Assembly: GCA_038503065.1 (NCBI GenBank)
Contig: JBCAMK010000009.1
Location: 248,001 to 312,000, forward strand
Direction of reading: 5' to 3'
Source of the DNA: Paragyromitra xinjiangensis
Taxonomy: Eukaryota; Ascomycota; Pezizomycetes; Pezizales; Discinaceae
DNA length: 64,000 nt
In this document: one piece after another, positions 8,698 to 17,880 of the stretch
Layout: each line of letters opens with the position of its first letter
How positions within the stretch are numbered: the first letter of the stretch is position 1
Translations under genes and position numbers: made by a program
The notes under the pieces: generated by a model
Told to the model about the DNA's origin: nothing
The model's input: the letters and a program-made list of their open reading frames with translations, nothing else
Database searches by the model: none

Positions 8698-9461
8698 TAC
8701 CACTAAAGGGGGGGCCCTTACGAGTTTCCTTTGTACCGTTTCTTTGGCTCTTATTCGTCGTTTCCCTCGTCAACTCGTCGTTTCTTCCGTTTCTATTTAC
8801 CTGTATTTCCTTCGTCTATTCCTTCGTATATTCCTTCGTCAGTTGATTCGTTTCTATTTACCTGTATTTCCTTCGTCTATTCCTTCGTATATTCCTTCGT
8901 CAGTTGATTCGTATCTATTTGCCTGTATTTCCTTCATAACTATTCGTCTATTCTTTCGTCGACTCCTTCGCATCTATTCGTCTGTTCCTCGTCAGCTCGT
9001 TGTTTCATATATTTACCTGTATTTCCTTCGTCTATTCCTCAGCTTCGGATATCTATGTTTCTATTAGCTGTATTTTCATCTATATACCTGTATTTGGCGG
9101 ATTTAGTGTCTTTTCCTATGTTTCAGCGGAAGAGGTGTATTTGCGGTGGTCGGGAGTTGAAATAAGGTTGGGGCTCTGCGGGAGTCGCCGGCGGAGTAGG
9201 GCTTAGGGCTATGACGCAGAGGTATCAGAAACGCCATGACCTCTTCTTTATTAGGAGGGGAGGGGGAAGCAAACCTGCTTCCTAGGACTAATCTCCTACA
9301 ACTCTCGCCTAAGGAAGGATCTCGTCGAAATCTCCGCAATCAGTTTGATTCCTTACTATCAAGTTGACCCTCGATATCAAGTTGCCTGCCTGCCACCAAA
9401 AGCTTATATCCATATCAGCGCTTTCAAGTTGGGCGCCATCTCTTTGTTCTACTACGTCATC
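8698..9461 (+). other. Spacer between pol and third ORF: second polypurine tract and 61-bp repeat
   Basis: Eight bases after the pol stop is AAAGGGGGGG (8705-8714), which looks like a polypurine tract although the 3' LTR is 4 kb away. From about 8789 to 8948 a pyrimidine-rich 61-bp unit (GTTTCTATTTACCTGTATTT...) is repeated twice plus a degenerate third copy. No ORF of note is seen. Confidence 0.6.
8789..8948 (+). repeat. 61-bp pyrimidine-rich tandem repeat
   Basis: Copies begin at 8789, 8850 and 8911 (third degenerate) with GTTTCTATTTACCTG or GTATCTATTTGCCTG; further CTATT-CGTC words continue to about 9050. It is not in any supported coding frame. Confidence 0.75.
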
Positions 9462-12400
9462 ATGAAACAGCAGCGCGCCATGTTTACTCCCATAAATGAG
9501 CCGGCTGGCCCCAGCACTCCGGAGGGCAGAAAAACGAGAGGCAGCAGATCAGAGTCGTTGTCGCCAAATACGGTCAAGAAAATGGTACACAGAGCGCCGA
9601 AAACCTCAGGCCATACGGGCACCAACGAAATCATCGAAATCACGAGAGAAAGCGTACTGCAGCAGCGCGCCAAACATGGCCTGCGCAGTTTAATCGAGAA
9701 GGCCATGGCAGCGCATAAAGACCCCGTATCTCGTGCCGCTGTTGCTAAGGATGCCCTGGAGGTGTTTGCAGAAGCGCGGGAGGTTTCGGATGAGGGAATC
9801 TCGAGGATTTGGGCGGATTATGTGGAGAAAGAAGGGCTATGGGATCAGTTTGGTGGAGAAGCGGCGTTTAGGGCTATGATGGATTATGATAACGTAATTG
9901 CGCCGGCGCAGGAGCGTTATAGAGCCACCGATGGCAGGAAGGAGAGGGCGAGGAAGTTGATTTGTGAGAAGTGGGGCGACCAATGGGAGGAGGAATTCGA
10001 TCCACAGGAGTACCGCTTGCGCCAATTCTCAGAGCATTTCCTACGTCAATTAGCGGCAATTGCCAGAGAAGGATGGTCGAGAGATCAGGCCTGGAAGGCA
10101 CTAGACGCAGGCTATCGAATGCGCCTGCAGGATCGAACCTCCGGTCAGCAGAAAGCCTTGGTATTCATGCCTAAAGATGTGGCATATGCCAAGGAGTGGT
10201 TAACGAAGGCAGGAGAGGGGAAGGAAACGAAAGAGGAGGTTCGGGATGAGGATTTGGTGTTGGCGTGGCCTGTGGAAGTTAGGCCGAAGCAGATTAAGCC
10301 AAAGGCTGCTAAAAAGGGGAAGTCGCTGGAGAGAGTAGTGGAGGAAGTGGGAAGTGGTGCGGAAGACGAGGACTCCGCGTCGACGCAGACTCCTCGCTTG
10401 GTGCCGGAGGAGGCTGAGGAGGCTGGTAAGGCCGTGGAGGCGCAAGCGCAGCGCCAATTGGAAAAAGGAAAGGGGAAGGAAGTGGCGGAAGAAGAAGTGG
10501 AAGAGGTGCAGAAAGGTGTGGAATTGGAAGAGGAAGAGGATATCCATAGGTCCGAAGCATGTGGTTGTGGAGAGTATCTCTCCAAGGCATGGGTTTCTAA
10601 TCTGCGCAAATACCGAAGCGCAGAGGTGGTACCGCTTGCCTCGCAGGGCAAATATCTGCTGGATGGCGTGGAGGCAGGGCTTGATAATCTGTGCTGGGAG
10701 CACTTACAGCGGCTGGCTTCGTATGTTGGCCTGTATGTCAAGCGCCTGAACCGCGCGGAGATGACGCTGCGCCTGCAGCACATCCACAAGCAGTGGGATT
10801 CAATTGGGGATCTTCACGCTGCTGCGGCAACGTATGGTTGGTTTAGAAAGGGGGCGAGAGCGAAGGTGGAAGCTGACGATTTGGGGTCTTTGCTGTGGAA
10901 GCCAATTCCGTGGGAACTTCCGCAGTTTGATAGAGGGGAAGTCTTTGCGCGCTTTGGCAGTCAGGAGGCTTGGGATGCGTTTCTGGAGAAAGGCAATTGC
11001 GTGGTTCCGGCGTTTAGGTGGTTGACGGAGGAAACGGAGCTTTGGGCTAAGATCTCGGAGGAATTCGACCTATATCTCCACCATCAACGGAGTGATTCAA
11101 CGGGCTGGCTGCGGAATTGCTATCATTCCGTATTACAGCAGGCAATTAGGCAAGATCCCGTGTATTACGTTTTGGTGCTGGCTGCGAGGTCGGACCGCGC
11201 CTATCGAATGTTGGCCTTTCCTCACTACGCTAAGTATTCGCTGCCTGGAGATTATACGCAATTCCGCCATATAGATCTGAATCCTCGGAAGGCGTTAGAT
11301 ACGGGCGTGGGAGTGAATCATATCCAAACCTCGCTCTCGCTGGATCAGGAGATTCCGGAAGGCTGTACTGCGGTCGTTGAAGGCTTCCAGAATCACCTCG
11401 GGGAGTGGTGGGCTCGTGTGGAAGCGCGTGGAGATGCCAAGGATGGCAACTCCTTCCGGACCACCAAGACGTATTTGCAGGAGGATGAGGCGTCGTTTGG
11501 CAAGGAAACGAACGTGGTTTGCGCACCTGGAGATCTCCGAATTACGCTGCCGCATCTAATTCACGGGGCAACTGCTGGCGCCAAAGATAAGGCAATTCTG
11601 CAGCGGAGAACGGTGAATAATTGGCCCACAGCCATCCAGGGAGACGGAGAAGCCATGGAATTCCTGGAAATGGGCTCACGTGCCGACATCGCCGAAGCAC
11701 ATCGTTCGCTGACCGTGCTGCCACGGAATCCTACTGGGCAAATTAACGCCCACAGCCGCCCTAAAGCACGTTTTGCGAGTACTCCGGAGGTCCGAGGCGT
11801 GTGGGGAATTGGAGATGCGCTGCTGGGATTGGTGGATTGGGAGTCTGCTCGTGTGCGTTGGGAGTTGGAAATCTTGCTGGGGGTAGATGAGCGGAAGGCG
11901 TGGAAATTGGTGAGAAAGGTGCGGAGGAAGTTGAGGGAGGCTATGTGGGAGGGGTATAAGGTCCAGGAGTGGGCGGAGAGGCGAGATTTCGGCCCGAACT
12001 CCTATTTCCACGCCAGAGATACGGGCACTTGGGAACCCCCCATGCGAATTACCAAGGAAGGCAAGGAGTCGTTGCTGCGTGGAGGTTATTCGCTGGCAGG
12101 ATTTGGCTCGGATGTGGAATCGGAAGTGGAGGTGGAGTCGGAAGTAGAGGTGGAGTCTCCTATTAGGGAGGAATTAGAAGGTGTGGAGGACTCGGAGGTG
12201 GAATTGGGCTCTCCTATTAGGGAGGAGTTAGAGGTGGAAAAGGAAATAGAGCCCGAATTGGAGGACTCGGAAAAGGGATTGGAGGAATTGGAGGATCCGC
12301 CGGTTGATGTCGCCGCCGCAGCTGCTGTTGCTGCTAAGGATTCGTCTGCTGCTAAGGATTCGTCTGCTGCTGACGTTGCCCCGCCTGCTGCTAATGAAGG

Positions 12401-12527
12401 TATGCCTCCTCAGGAACCTCGCGTTTTGGCGGAAGACTCCGCGTCGACGCAGTCTCCTGCTAAGCGGAAGCTTTCTACGGCGTCGGAAGGGAAGAAGAAG
12501 CGACGGAGGAAGCGGATGAATTGGTAG
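9462..12527 (+). CDS. Element 1 third ORF: predicted 2-oxoglutarate/Fe(II) dioxygenase-like protein
   Basis: 1021 aa from the first in-frame ATG at 9462 (the frame is open 39 codons upstream without an ATG) to TAG at 12525-12527. The N-terminal third is helical and charged. A CGCGEY pair of cysteines is near 10561. From about residue 565 there is a segment with the order expected of a double-stranded beta-helix dioxygenase: FRHIDLN (His603-x-Asp605), a strand pair GVNHIQTSLSLD and CTAVVEGFQNHLGEW, then PGDLRITLPHLIHGAT (His698 or His701) and QRRTVNNW (Arg715/716). HxD...H binds Fe(II) and the Arg would bind 2-oxoglutarate. Closer family (PhyH, TET/JBP, AlkB) cannot be decided by eye. The C-terminus is acidic, then Ala-rich, then basic (KKKRRRKRM, nuclear-signal-like). 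It carries two SASTQ copies of the repeated palindromic word. Gypsy elements normally lack such an ORF. Confidence 0.7.
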   Translation: MKQQRAMFTPINEPAGPSTPEGRKTRGSRSESLSPNTVKKMVHRAPKTSGHTGTNEIIEITRESVLQQRAKHGLRSLIEKAMAAHKDPVSRAAVAKDALEVFAEAREVSDEGISRIWADYVEKEGLWDQFGGEAAFRAMMDYDNVIAPAQERYRATDGRKERARKLICEKWGDQWEEEFDPQEYRLRQFSEHFLRQLAAIAREGWSRDQAWKALDAGYRMRLQDRTSGQQKALVFMPKDVAYAKEWLTKAGEGKETKEEVRDEDLVLAWPVEVRPKQIKPKAAKKGKSLERVVEEVGSGAEDEDSASTQTPRLVPEEAEEAGKAVEAQAQRQLEKGKGKEVAEEEVEEVQKGVELEEEEDIHRSEACGCGEYLSKAWVSNLRKYRSAEVVPLASQGKYLLDGVEAGLDNLCWEHLQRLASYVGLYVKRLNRAEMTLRLQHIHKQWDSIGDLHAAAATYGWFRKGARAKVEADDLGSLLWKPIPWELPQFDRGEVFARFGSQEAWDAFLEKGNCVVPAFRWLTEETELWAKISEEFDLYLHHQRSDSTGWLRNCYHSVLQQAIRQDPVYYVLVLAARSDRAYRMLAFPHYAKYSLPGDYTQFRHIDLNPRKALDTGVGVNHIQTSLSLDQEIPEGCTAVVEGFQNHLGEWWARVEARGDAKDGNSFRTTKTYLQEDEASFGKETNVVCAPGDLRITLPHLIHGATAGAKDKAILQRRTVNNWPTAIQGDGEAMEFLEMGSRADIAEAHRSLTVLPRNPTGQINAHSRPKARFASTPEVRGVWGIGDALLGLVDWESARVRWELEILLGVDERKAWKLVRKVRRKLREAMWEGYKVQEWAERRDFGPNSYFHARDTGTWEPPMRITKEGKESLLRGGYSLAGFGSDVESEVEVESEVEVESPIREELEGVEDSEVELGSPIREELEVEKEIEPELEDSEKGLEELEDPPVDVAAAAAVAAKDSSAAKDSSAADVAPPAANEGMPPQEPRVLAEDSASTQSPAKRKLSTASEGKKKRRRKRMNW

Positions 12528-12675
12528 GGGTGCGGAGTCTTAGGAGGGGAGGTTTCTTCGGTCTGTTTTCTCGTTTCGTTGGCTGTTTCTCGTGTTTCCT
12601 ACGTATAGATTAGCATATGATTCCTTTGTTTTCTCTGTTTTGGGAGGGGGTTAATGGCCAGGGGACGGCCATTGT

Positions 12676-12687
12676 AGGAGGGGAGGA
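12676..12687 (+). other. Element 1 polypurine tract
   Basis: AGGAGGGGAGGA lies directly before the 3' LTR (one base gap), the expected place of the plus-strand primer. Confidence 0.75.
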
Positions 12688-12688
12688 T

Positions 12689-13073
12689 TGTGGTGGGGCG
12701 CACGGGAGGTGGAAGAAAGCGATGGATAGTCACGTGCGCAGTCACGTGTATAAGGGTTAGGGGTATTGACAGCGGAGGATTTCTATTACTGTTCAACATT
12801 TCCTGTCGATTCACTACTCATTTTCTTTCCTATCTATCTACCTATCTATCTATTGTTGTATCGTATTCCTTTGCGGCGGGCTTTTGCCTTGCCTAATTCG
12901 TATCGAATATATCCTTCCTATTCGCTCGATTCCACGCCTAATAATCCGCATATATGTGCCTCGCTATAGGACATCGAAGTCCGCGTCGACGCAGTCTCTT
13001 CTTCACAGCGCGAAGGCAGCGAATATCAGATCTCTGCGTCAAACTGGCAGAGTCTCCTACGCACTCGCCCACA
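12689..13073 (+). repeat. Element 1 3' LTR
   Basis: Same 385 bp as 1809-2193, with TG and CA ends, followed by the GCGC target duplication at 13074-13077. Confidence 0.92.
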
Positions 13074-13241
13074 GCGCCCGGACACGGGTGGCTGCGGACG
13101 AGCGCCAGGAGGCCGGAGCACTGCGCGGCCTGCAAAGCCTGCGCTTGGGCGCAGCCAGCACCCGGACCAGCTCGCCTGGGCGGGCAGGAAGACCACAAAC
13201 GCAGCAGGCGGAATATGGCCTTCCAGAAGACAAGAACGTGT

Positions 13242-13268
13242 CCGGGCGACAATTTTTTTTTGCTGATG
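13242..13268 (-). repeat. Right terminal inverted repeat of the older element
   Basis: On the minus strand it reads CATCAGCAAAAAAAA then TTGTCGCCCGG, matching 409-437. The GC-rich stretch 13078-13241 before it is the right remnant of the element that element 1 split. Confidence 0.5.
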
Positions 13269-14083
13269 GGTGCGAGATGGTAGCACTATCCGATCTGAAT
13301 AACTAGCTTAGTTTGCAGAATATGGCCCCCTTACTGCAGGCCTAGTCTACTGAGATAAAAACGTATTGATGTGAATGTGGTCTTACTATGGCATTGCAGC
13401 TAGCTTCTCATCATTGCCGCACTTGAATAACCGCTTGAGTACTAGCGTTGCCAGGCAGCTCTTATGAGCCAGCGTCTTTTCGCAAGTAATCTTGGCATAC
13501 AGCAGGACTACTATCATTGAACAAAGTCGGCAGTGTATTAAATCAGCAGTGTCATGAGAAAGCTTATTGGCCTAAATATCTGATTCATTTAAACAAGGAA
13601 ATAACTCTGAATGTTAGAAAGTGCTACATTTTCGACAATCTAGTACAAGTACAGCAGTGCTCCGGCAGGCCGCGCACCCCCCCTCCCACCATTGAAGCCA
13701 CTTCGATTACACACTCCTAAATACATACATCACATATTATCAAAAATTTCTGCTCTTCGTAGAATAGCTTCTTTAGCCTTTAAGATACTACTCAATGCGC
13801 CGCCCCGAAGTGACTTACCTGATAAGGAAGTTTCTTGTTCTCCAACCAAAAAACTTCGAAGTAGTGGAAATCTAAATAATATAAGGAGATAAAGGTCGTA
13901 TGCACTGTTAGTTTAATAGGTTCTCATTGGCCCGCTTGGGCTTGGCTAGGGCTTGGCTGGGGCTTGGCTGGGGCTAATCTATGTAAAAACTTACCTTTCG
14001 TCGTGCTTACAGGAGGGGTCGAAGGCCGTGCAGCGGCCTGAGAGCCCGACTGTGAGCACGAAAACATACTTTAGAGTAGTCTT

Positions 14084-14960
14084 TTGTTATACCTATGGCT
14101 ATAGGCGTGCAGTGGTCTCCCTGTTACCCTACCTACGTAGGGAGTTACCCTACCTTCCATTTGGTCACCTTCCCGTCTTCGTTGGACCCCTCTGTGGCTG
14201 CCTGTTGTGATATTGGCCTTCCCAGCCTATTCCCAGGCAGTTACCCTGCCTTCCCCGGTTACCCGGCCGTTACCCTGCCTCCAGCAGCGAGTAGATCGAG
14301 AAGGGGGGACACCCGCAAAATATCCGCGTCCCGGAGACTAAAAGTAACCCTTTGGTCGTCAACGGCGCCCTTCCCGCGGAACGTGACCCGGAGGGTATGT
14401 ATGAGAGGTCTTCATAGGGCAACTTGGGGCGCCGAGTCACGTGGGCTATTCGGATTAGTCATCAGAGGTCTCCTGCCCGCGCTACGGGGCTCCAAACACC
14501 AGCTGTCGCAACAAAACGATATCGTGTAACCACCTACTCGATCGGGCGAACGCAACCGTCGCAACCGTATCATCGCCACGGCGATCCGAAGATTACTGAA
14601 CGAGGGGTAAGCGTCGGAAGTTGGAGATATCGGCGAACCGCCGATAGGATGTCGGATAAATGGATAAGCGAGTTAGTTCAATTTGTAATAGTAGATAGTT
14701 TAGTCCGTCGACCCAAGCTACAAAGAACACACAGTAGTAAAGAGGACGGGATATAAATACTCTTGCATTGGACGTCAATTCTGAGTCGATCATCATCGAG
14801 GAAGAACGAGCCTTATCAATATTATTTTGTTACCAACATACTTTGTTCCGTGATAAATTCTCCATCGTATCGAGTTGTTTAGCATAGCTTCGCGCTTCAA
14901 CACTCGTGTCCTTCCTATTGAGAAAGTTCTTTCAACGGAACAGCCCCGACCCTTATCTCG
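14084..14960 (+). mobile_element. Possible solo LTR or LTR remnant
   Basis: Begins TTGTTATACCTATGGCTAT, a 19-bp word found again exactly at 51716-51734. TGTTA is a common LTR start. A TATA-like GATATAAATAC is near 14748. No second copy, CA end or target duplication could be fixed, so the right boundary is a guess. Confidence 0.3.
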
Positions 14961-16311
14961 CTTAAACTATCGTTGCCTTTGTGCGGTTCATAAGAAGTTG
15001 TCAGGACGTGCGCTCGGGTATTGTGCTACGGATAGTAGCCGGTCGAGTTACAGAGTCTAGAGAGCTATCTAAAGCTTCGCTTAGAATTCAGTAGTGGTGC
15101 GAAGTACCGGTCTTACATCTTTCTAAATTTGAGAAACAATAATGCTTCAAAGTTTCTGTCTACTGACTTTGTAAAATTGCATGTATTCTCTTTAAATCCG
15201 GCCGCAGGCCGGACGTGGCTTGTATGAAATGACCAGATACGAGAAGCTAGAATATGGTAGTATCTCCCTTAAAACCCACGCCTCAAGAGCTCTATGGGAG
15301 GAAAGTATCAAAATGGTAGGGAAAAGATGCCAAGCGAGATCTTGGAGACTGCCAAGTATTCCTTTAGCCAACTTGAATGGAATAGCCCAAATCACCGATT
15401 CTTGCCTTTTCAGGTGGGTCACTTCAAAACGGCTTGAGCACTTACCGGCTTTTAGCCTTATTAGGGTTGTATTGACTTACTGTAAAATGTGTTGGGTTTG
15501 GTGTGTAGGAGTGCAAATCAACCTGCAAACCTGCCAGGTTTTTTATATTTTTATCGGGATATTTCGTTATAAGGCGTTAATTTGAAGTGAACTCCATTGC
15601 GTTATGGGTACCTGGGTTTATTTAGGGGTTGGTGGTTGATGGACCCGGGTAGACTGTTACAACTATACAAATCCGCATTATCCCACAAAATCCGCAAAAC
15701 CTATTATTTCGAAAATTTATACCTCCACAAGCAATGACCATGATTACAAACTCTTTTAGGATCCGAAGATTAGCATAGATTGCAAAGCTTGTTTTGTCCC
15801 TAGATTTCAATTTGATCGCAAATCTCAATTGGATCTGCTAATTTTCTTCATTTTAGCGGGACAGGGCCTGAAATACAACCAACCTTGGTAGCTAACCACA
15901 TTTTACCGGAAAATAAATGTAAGTAAGGTGGCTCAATAGCCTTGCACATTAGCCTGCCTTTTGTATAATCTTTTTGTGAGTTGATTGGGAACTTATAGCC
16001 GATGTAAAACATATGTTTTAGTCGGGACAGATATGTCCCGAAACCGCGTTGCTACAGTCTATGGGATACCTCGTATCCTCGCTACCGCCCGACCCACCCA
16101 GATCTACATGAGACCCACTGACCCCTGCTATCAAATATCGTATTAACGGTTCTGCTTTGACAGAAATAATGATAACTCAACCAACATTTCCTCAACCCAG
16201 AAATCCCCGAATCTAGAATCAATTCAATACGAGGACATAACCGCCCCCAATTCCCCAGCATCAGGCCACCAGCTACATGACAGGGGGTCCAAGCCCCAGT
16301 AGCTACACCCA

Positions 16312-16320
16312 GTATATAAC
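16312..16320 (+). promoter_or_regulatory. TATA box of the GST-like gene
   Basis: GTATATAAC about 55 bp before the ATG at 16374, in a C-rich leader typical of fungal promoters. Confidence 0.5.
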
Positions 16321-16373
16321 TCCCCCAACCCCTAGCAGTAGAAACCGTAAACCAAACCACCCACACTTCCACA

Positions 16374-17135
16374 ATGTCAATCAAACTCTACTTCTTCCCC
16401 CAAGAGCCTAACAAGCCCAACTTATCTAACTTCTGCCAAAAACTCGAAACCTTCCTCCGTGCCACCAATTTCACAAACTACACAGTCCACGCCGTCCAAC
16501 CCAACTTCGCACCGAAAGGCAAACTCCCCTACATCGACCTCACCGACGATGGTGGGACCAAAAAACTTGCAGACACCCACTTCATAATCCGACACCTCAC
16601 CGAAAACAAAGTCGTTCCCGACCTAGACGCCAACCTGACCGCCGTGCAGCGCGCCGAGTCACGAGCATGGCAAACGTGGACCGAAGAACTAATGTACCAA
16701 GCGGTTGTCTACGAGCGCTGGGGCCCAGCTGATAACTTCGCTATAACCAAGGCCGCGTTGCCGGGCCGTATGTCTGCGATTATCCTCGCGATATTCGCGT
16801 GGTATTTCCGACGTAACATCACGAATGCGCTGTGGTCACATGGGATGGCTCGACATACGGATGAGGAGAGGGTGGTGTTGGAGAAGGAGTATGTTGAGGG
16901 GCTGGAGGCACGGCTTGAGGGGACGGAGTATTTTCATGGGAGTGAGCCGACTACGGTTGATGTGGTTTTGTATGCGTTTCTGGCGCATGCGGTTGTGCAT
17001 CCGGGGAATCCGGTGTTTAAAAGTTTGCTGTTGGGGAGTGAAAGGTTGAAGAGGTATACGGCGGTGTTGACGAGGAAGTGGTTTCCGGAGTATAAGGGGG
17101 TGTTGGAGCTTGTGGATAAAGCTCACTCGGAGTAG
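16374..17135 (+). CDS. GST-fold protein, failed-axon-connections/metaxin-like
   Basis: Intronless, 253 aa, from ATG 16374 (AACCAACAATG-like C/A-rich context) to TAG. The N-terminal thioredoxin-like half contains GKLPYIDLTDDG and KLADTHFIIRHL, the cis-Pro (LPYI) and the S/D-x-x-I-I-x-x-L helix start of GST-like proteins of the FAXC/metaxin type, where LADT replaces the usual ES. The C-terminal half is all-helical with EPTTVDVVLYAFLAH, the GST_C substrate-side helix. Such proteins act in detoxification or as organelle-linked GST-like adaptors; the substrate cannot be told. It has no signal peptide and no convincing membrane segment, though one helix (AIILAIFAWYF) is very hydrophobic. GC-rich third positions support real coding. 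Confidence 0.8.
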   Translation: MSIKLYFFPQEPNKPNLSNFCQKLETFLRATNFTNYTVHAVQPNFAPKGKLPYIDLTDDGGTKKLADTHFIIRHLTENKVVPDLDANLTAVQRAESRAWQTWTEELMYQAVVYERWGPADNFAITKAALPGRMSAIILAIFAWYFRRNITNALWSHGMARHTDEERVVLEKEYVEGLEARLEGTEYFHGSEPTTVDVVLYAFLAHAVVHPGNPVFKSLLLGSERLKRYTAVLTRKWFPEYKGVLELVDKAHSE

Positions 17136-17880
17136 GCTTTATTAGTAGAGTTTGCAGGTACCTTACATGTTTGAGCAGTATCAGATGTTGGTTAGTGCGA
17201 ATAATTGTAGTCTTCACTCTATGCAGAGCTTTCAAGAATTAATAGGTTTCTAGTGATTTTTTACTGTTAATGTAGTCCAATAGCTACCCAATCTACAGGG
17301 ATACAAAAGTTAGACCCACTAACTAAATTCGAAGCTTAGTAATATCAATAAAGCCAGTCGTTTGACCCAAGGAACTGCTGTTTCGCGGCAGTCAGCCTTG
17401 CCAATTATAAATCGGAAATGAGCTATTATCTGTGGTAAAACATGTTGGTAAAACATGTTGGTGCCAACATCGCTAGGCACGCAGCCGTAGGACTACTGAG
17501 TGCCACGTGACTCACAATTTCCCCAGGTGCCACGAGTAACGTGTTATGAGACACGAACAATCCGCCATGGCATCCCCAGAATTTATGAGTTTAAATTGTC
17601 TGATGAAAACGCAAGCATTTCGAGGATACGAGATAAAAATACCAAACGACAAAGCATTGTAAATCCGCCTCGCGATAGCATACGCATACCGCTATCGATA
17701 AAAATACATATGCAACGCGTAGCTCTCGCCCACGCCACAACGGAACATCCTACAGCTGAGGCACAGCCACAGTCGCTTACGACGAATATTCAATCAGCCC
17801 AACTCACCGGAACCTAAATTATCTCGAGATTTCCCGTCTTTTCTCAACTTTTTCATTTACAGCTCGATTTCGACAGGAAG
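17136..17880. other. Intergenic, nothing recognised
   Basis: A direct repeat of ACATGTTGGTAAA/ACATGTTGGTGCC lies near 17440-17470. Otherwise this is the leader of the next gene, ending in a pyrimidine-rich stretch before ATG 17881. Confidence 0.4.

Larger units (their letters stand above)
1809..13073 (+). mobile_element. Element 1: recently inserted Ty3/gypsy-type LTR retrotransposon with an extra ORF
   Basis: Two 385-bp LTRs (1809-2193 and 12689-13073) read as identical, begin TG and end CA, and are flanked by GCGC on both sides (1805-1808 and 13074-13077). Domain order is gag with a CCHC knuckle, retropepsin-like segment, reverse transcriptase, RNase H, integrase, which is the Ty3/gypsy order. 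A polypurine tract precedes the 3' LTR. Beyond pol lies a 1021-codon third ORF. Identical LTRs mean a recent insertion. Pol has one frame break, so this copy may be non-autonomous. It lies inside an older element whose ends are at 409 and 13268. Confidence 0.9.
13269..16373. other. Gene-free interval with repeats and an LTR-like remnant
   Basis: No convincing gene. Contents: a GCTTGGCTAGG/GCTTGGCTGGG triplicate near 13934-13973; five GTTACCC words between 14121 and 14280; an LTR-like block from 14084 (below). After 15060 the sequence is AT-rich and featureless until the promoter of the gene at 16374. Confidence 0.5.

Noticed and set aside
10145..10789. Long minus-strand ORFs inside the third ORF
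   Set aside because: Antisense of a biased, acidic coding stretch; no domain.
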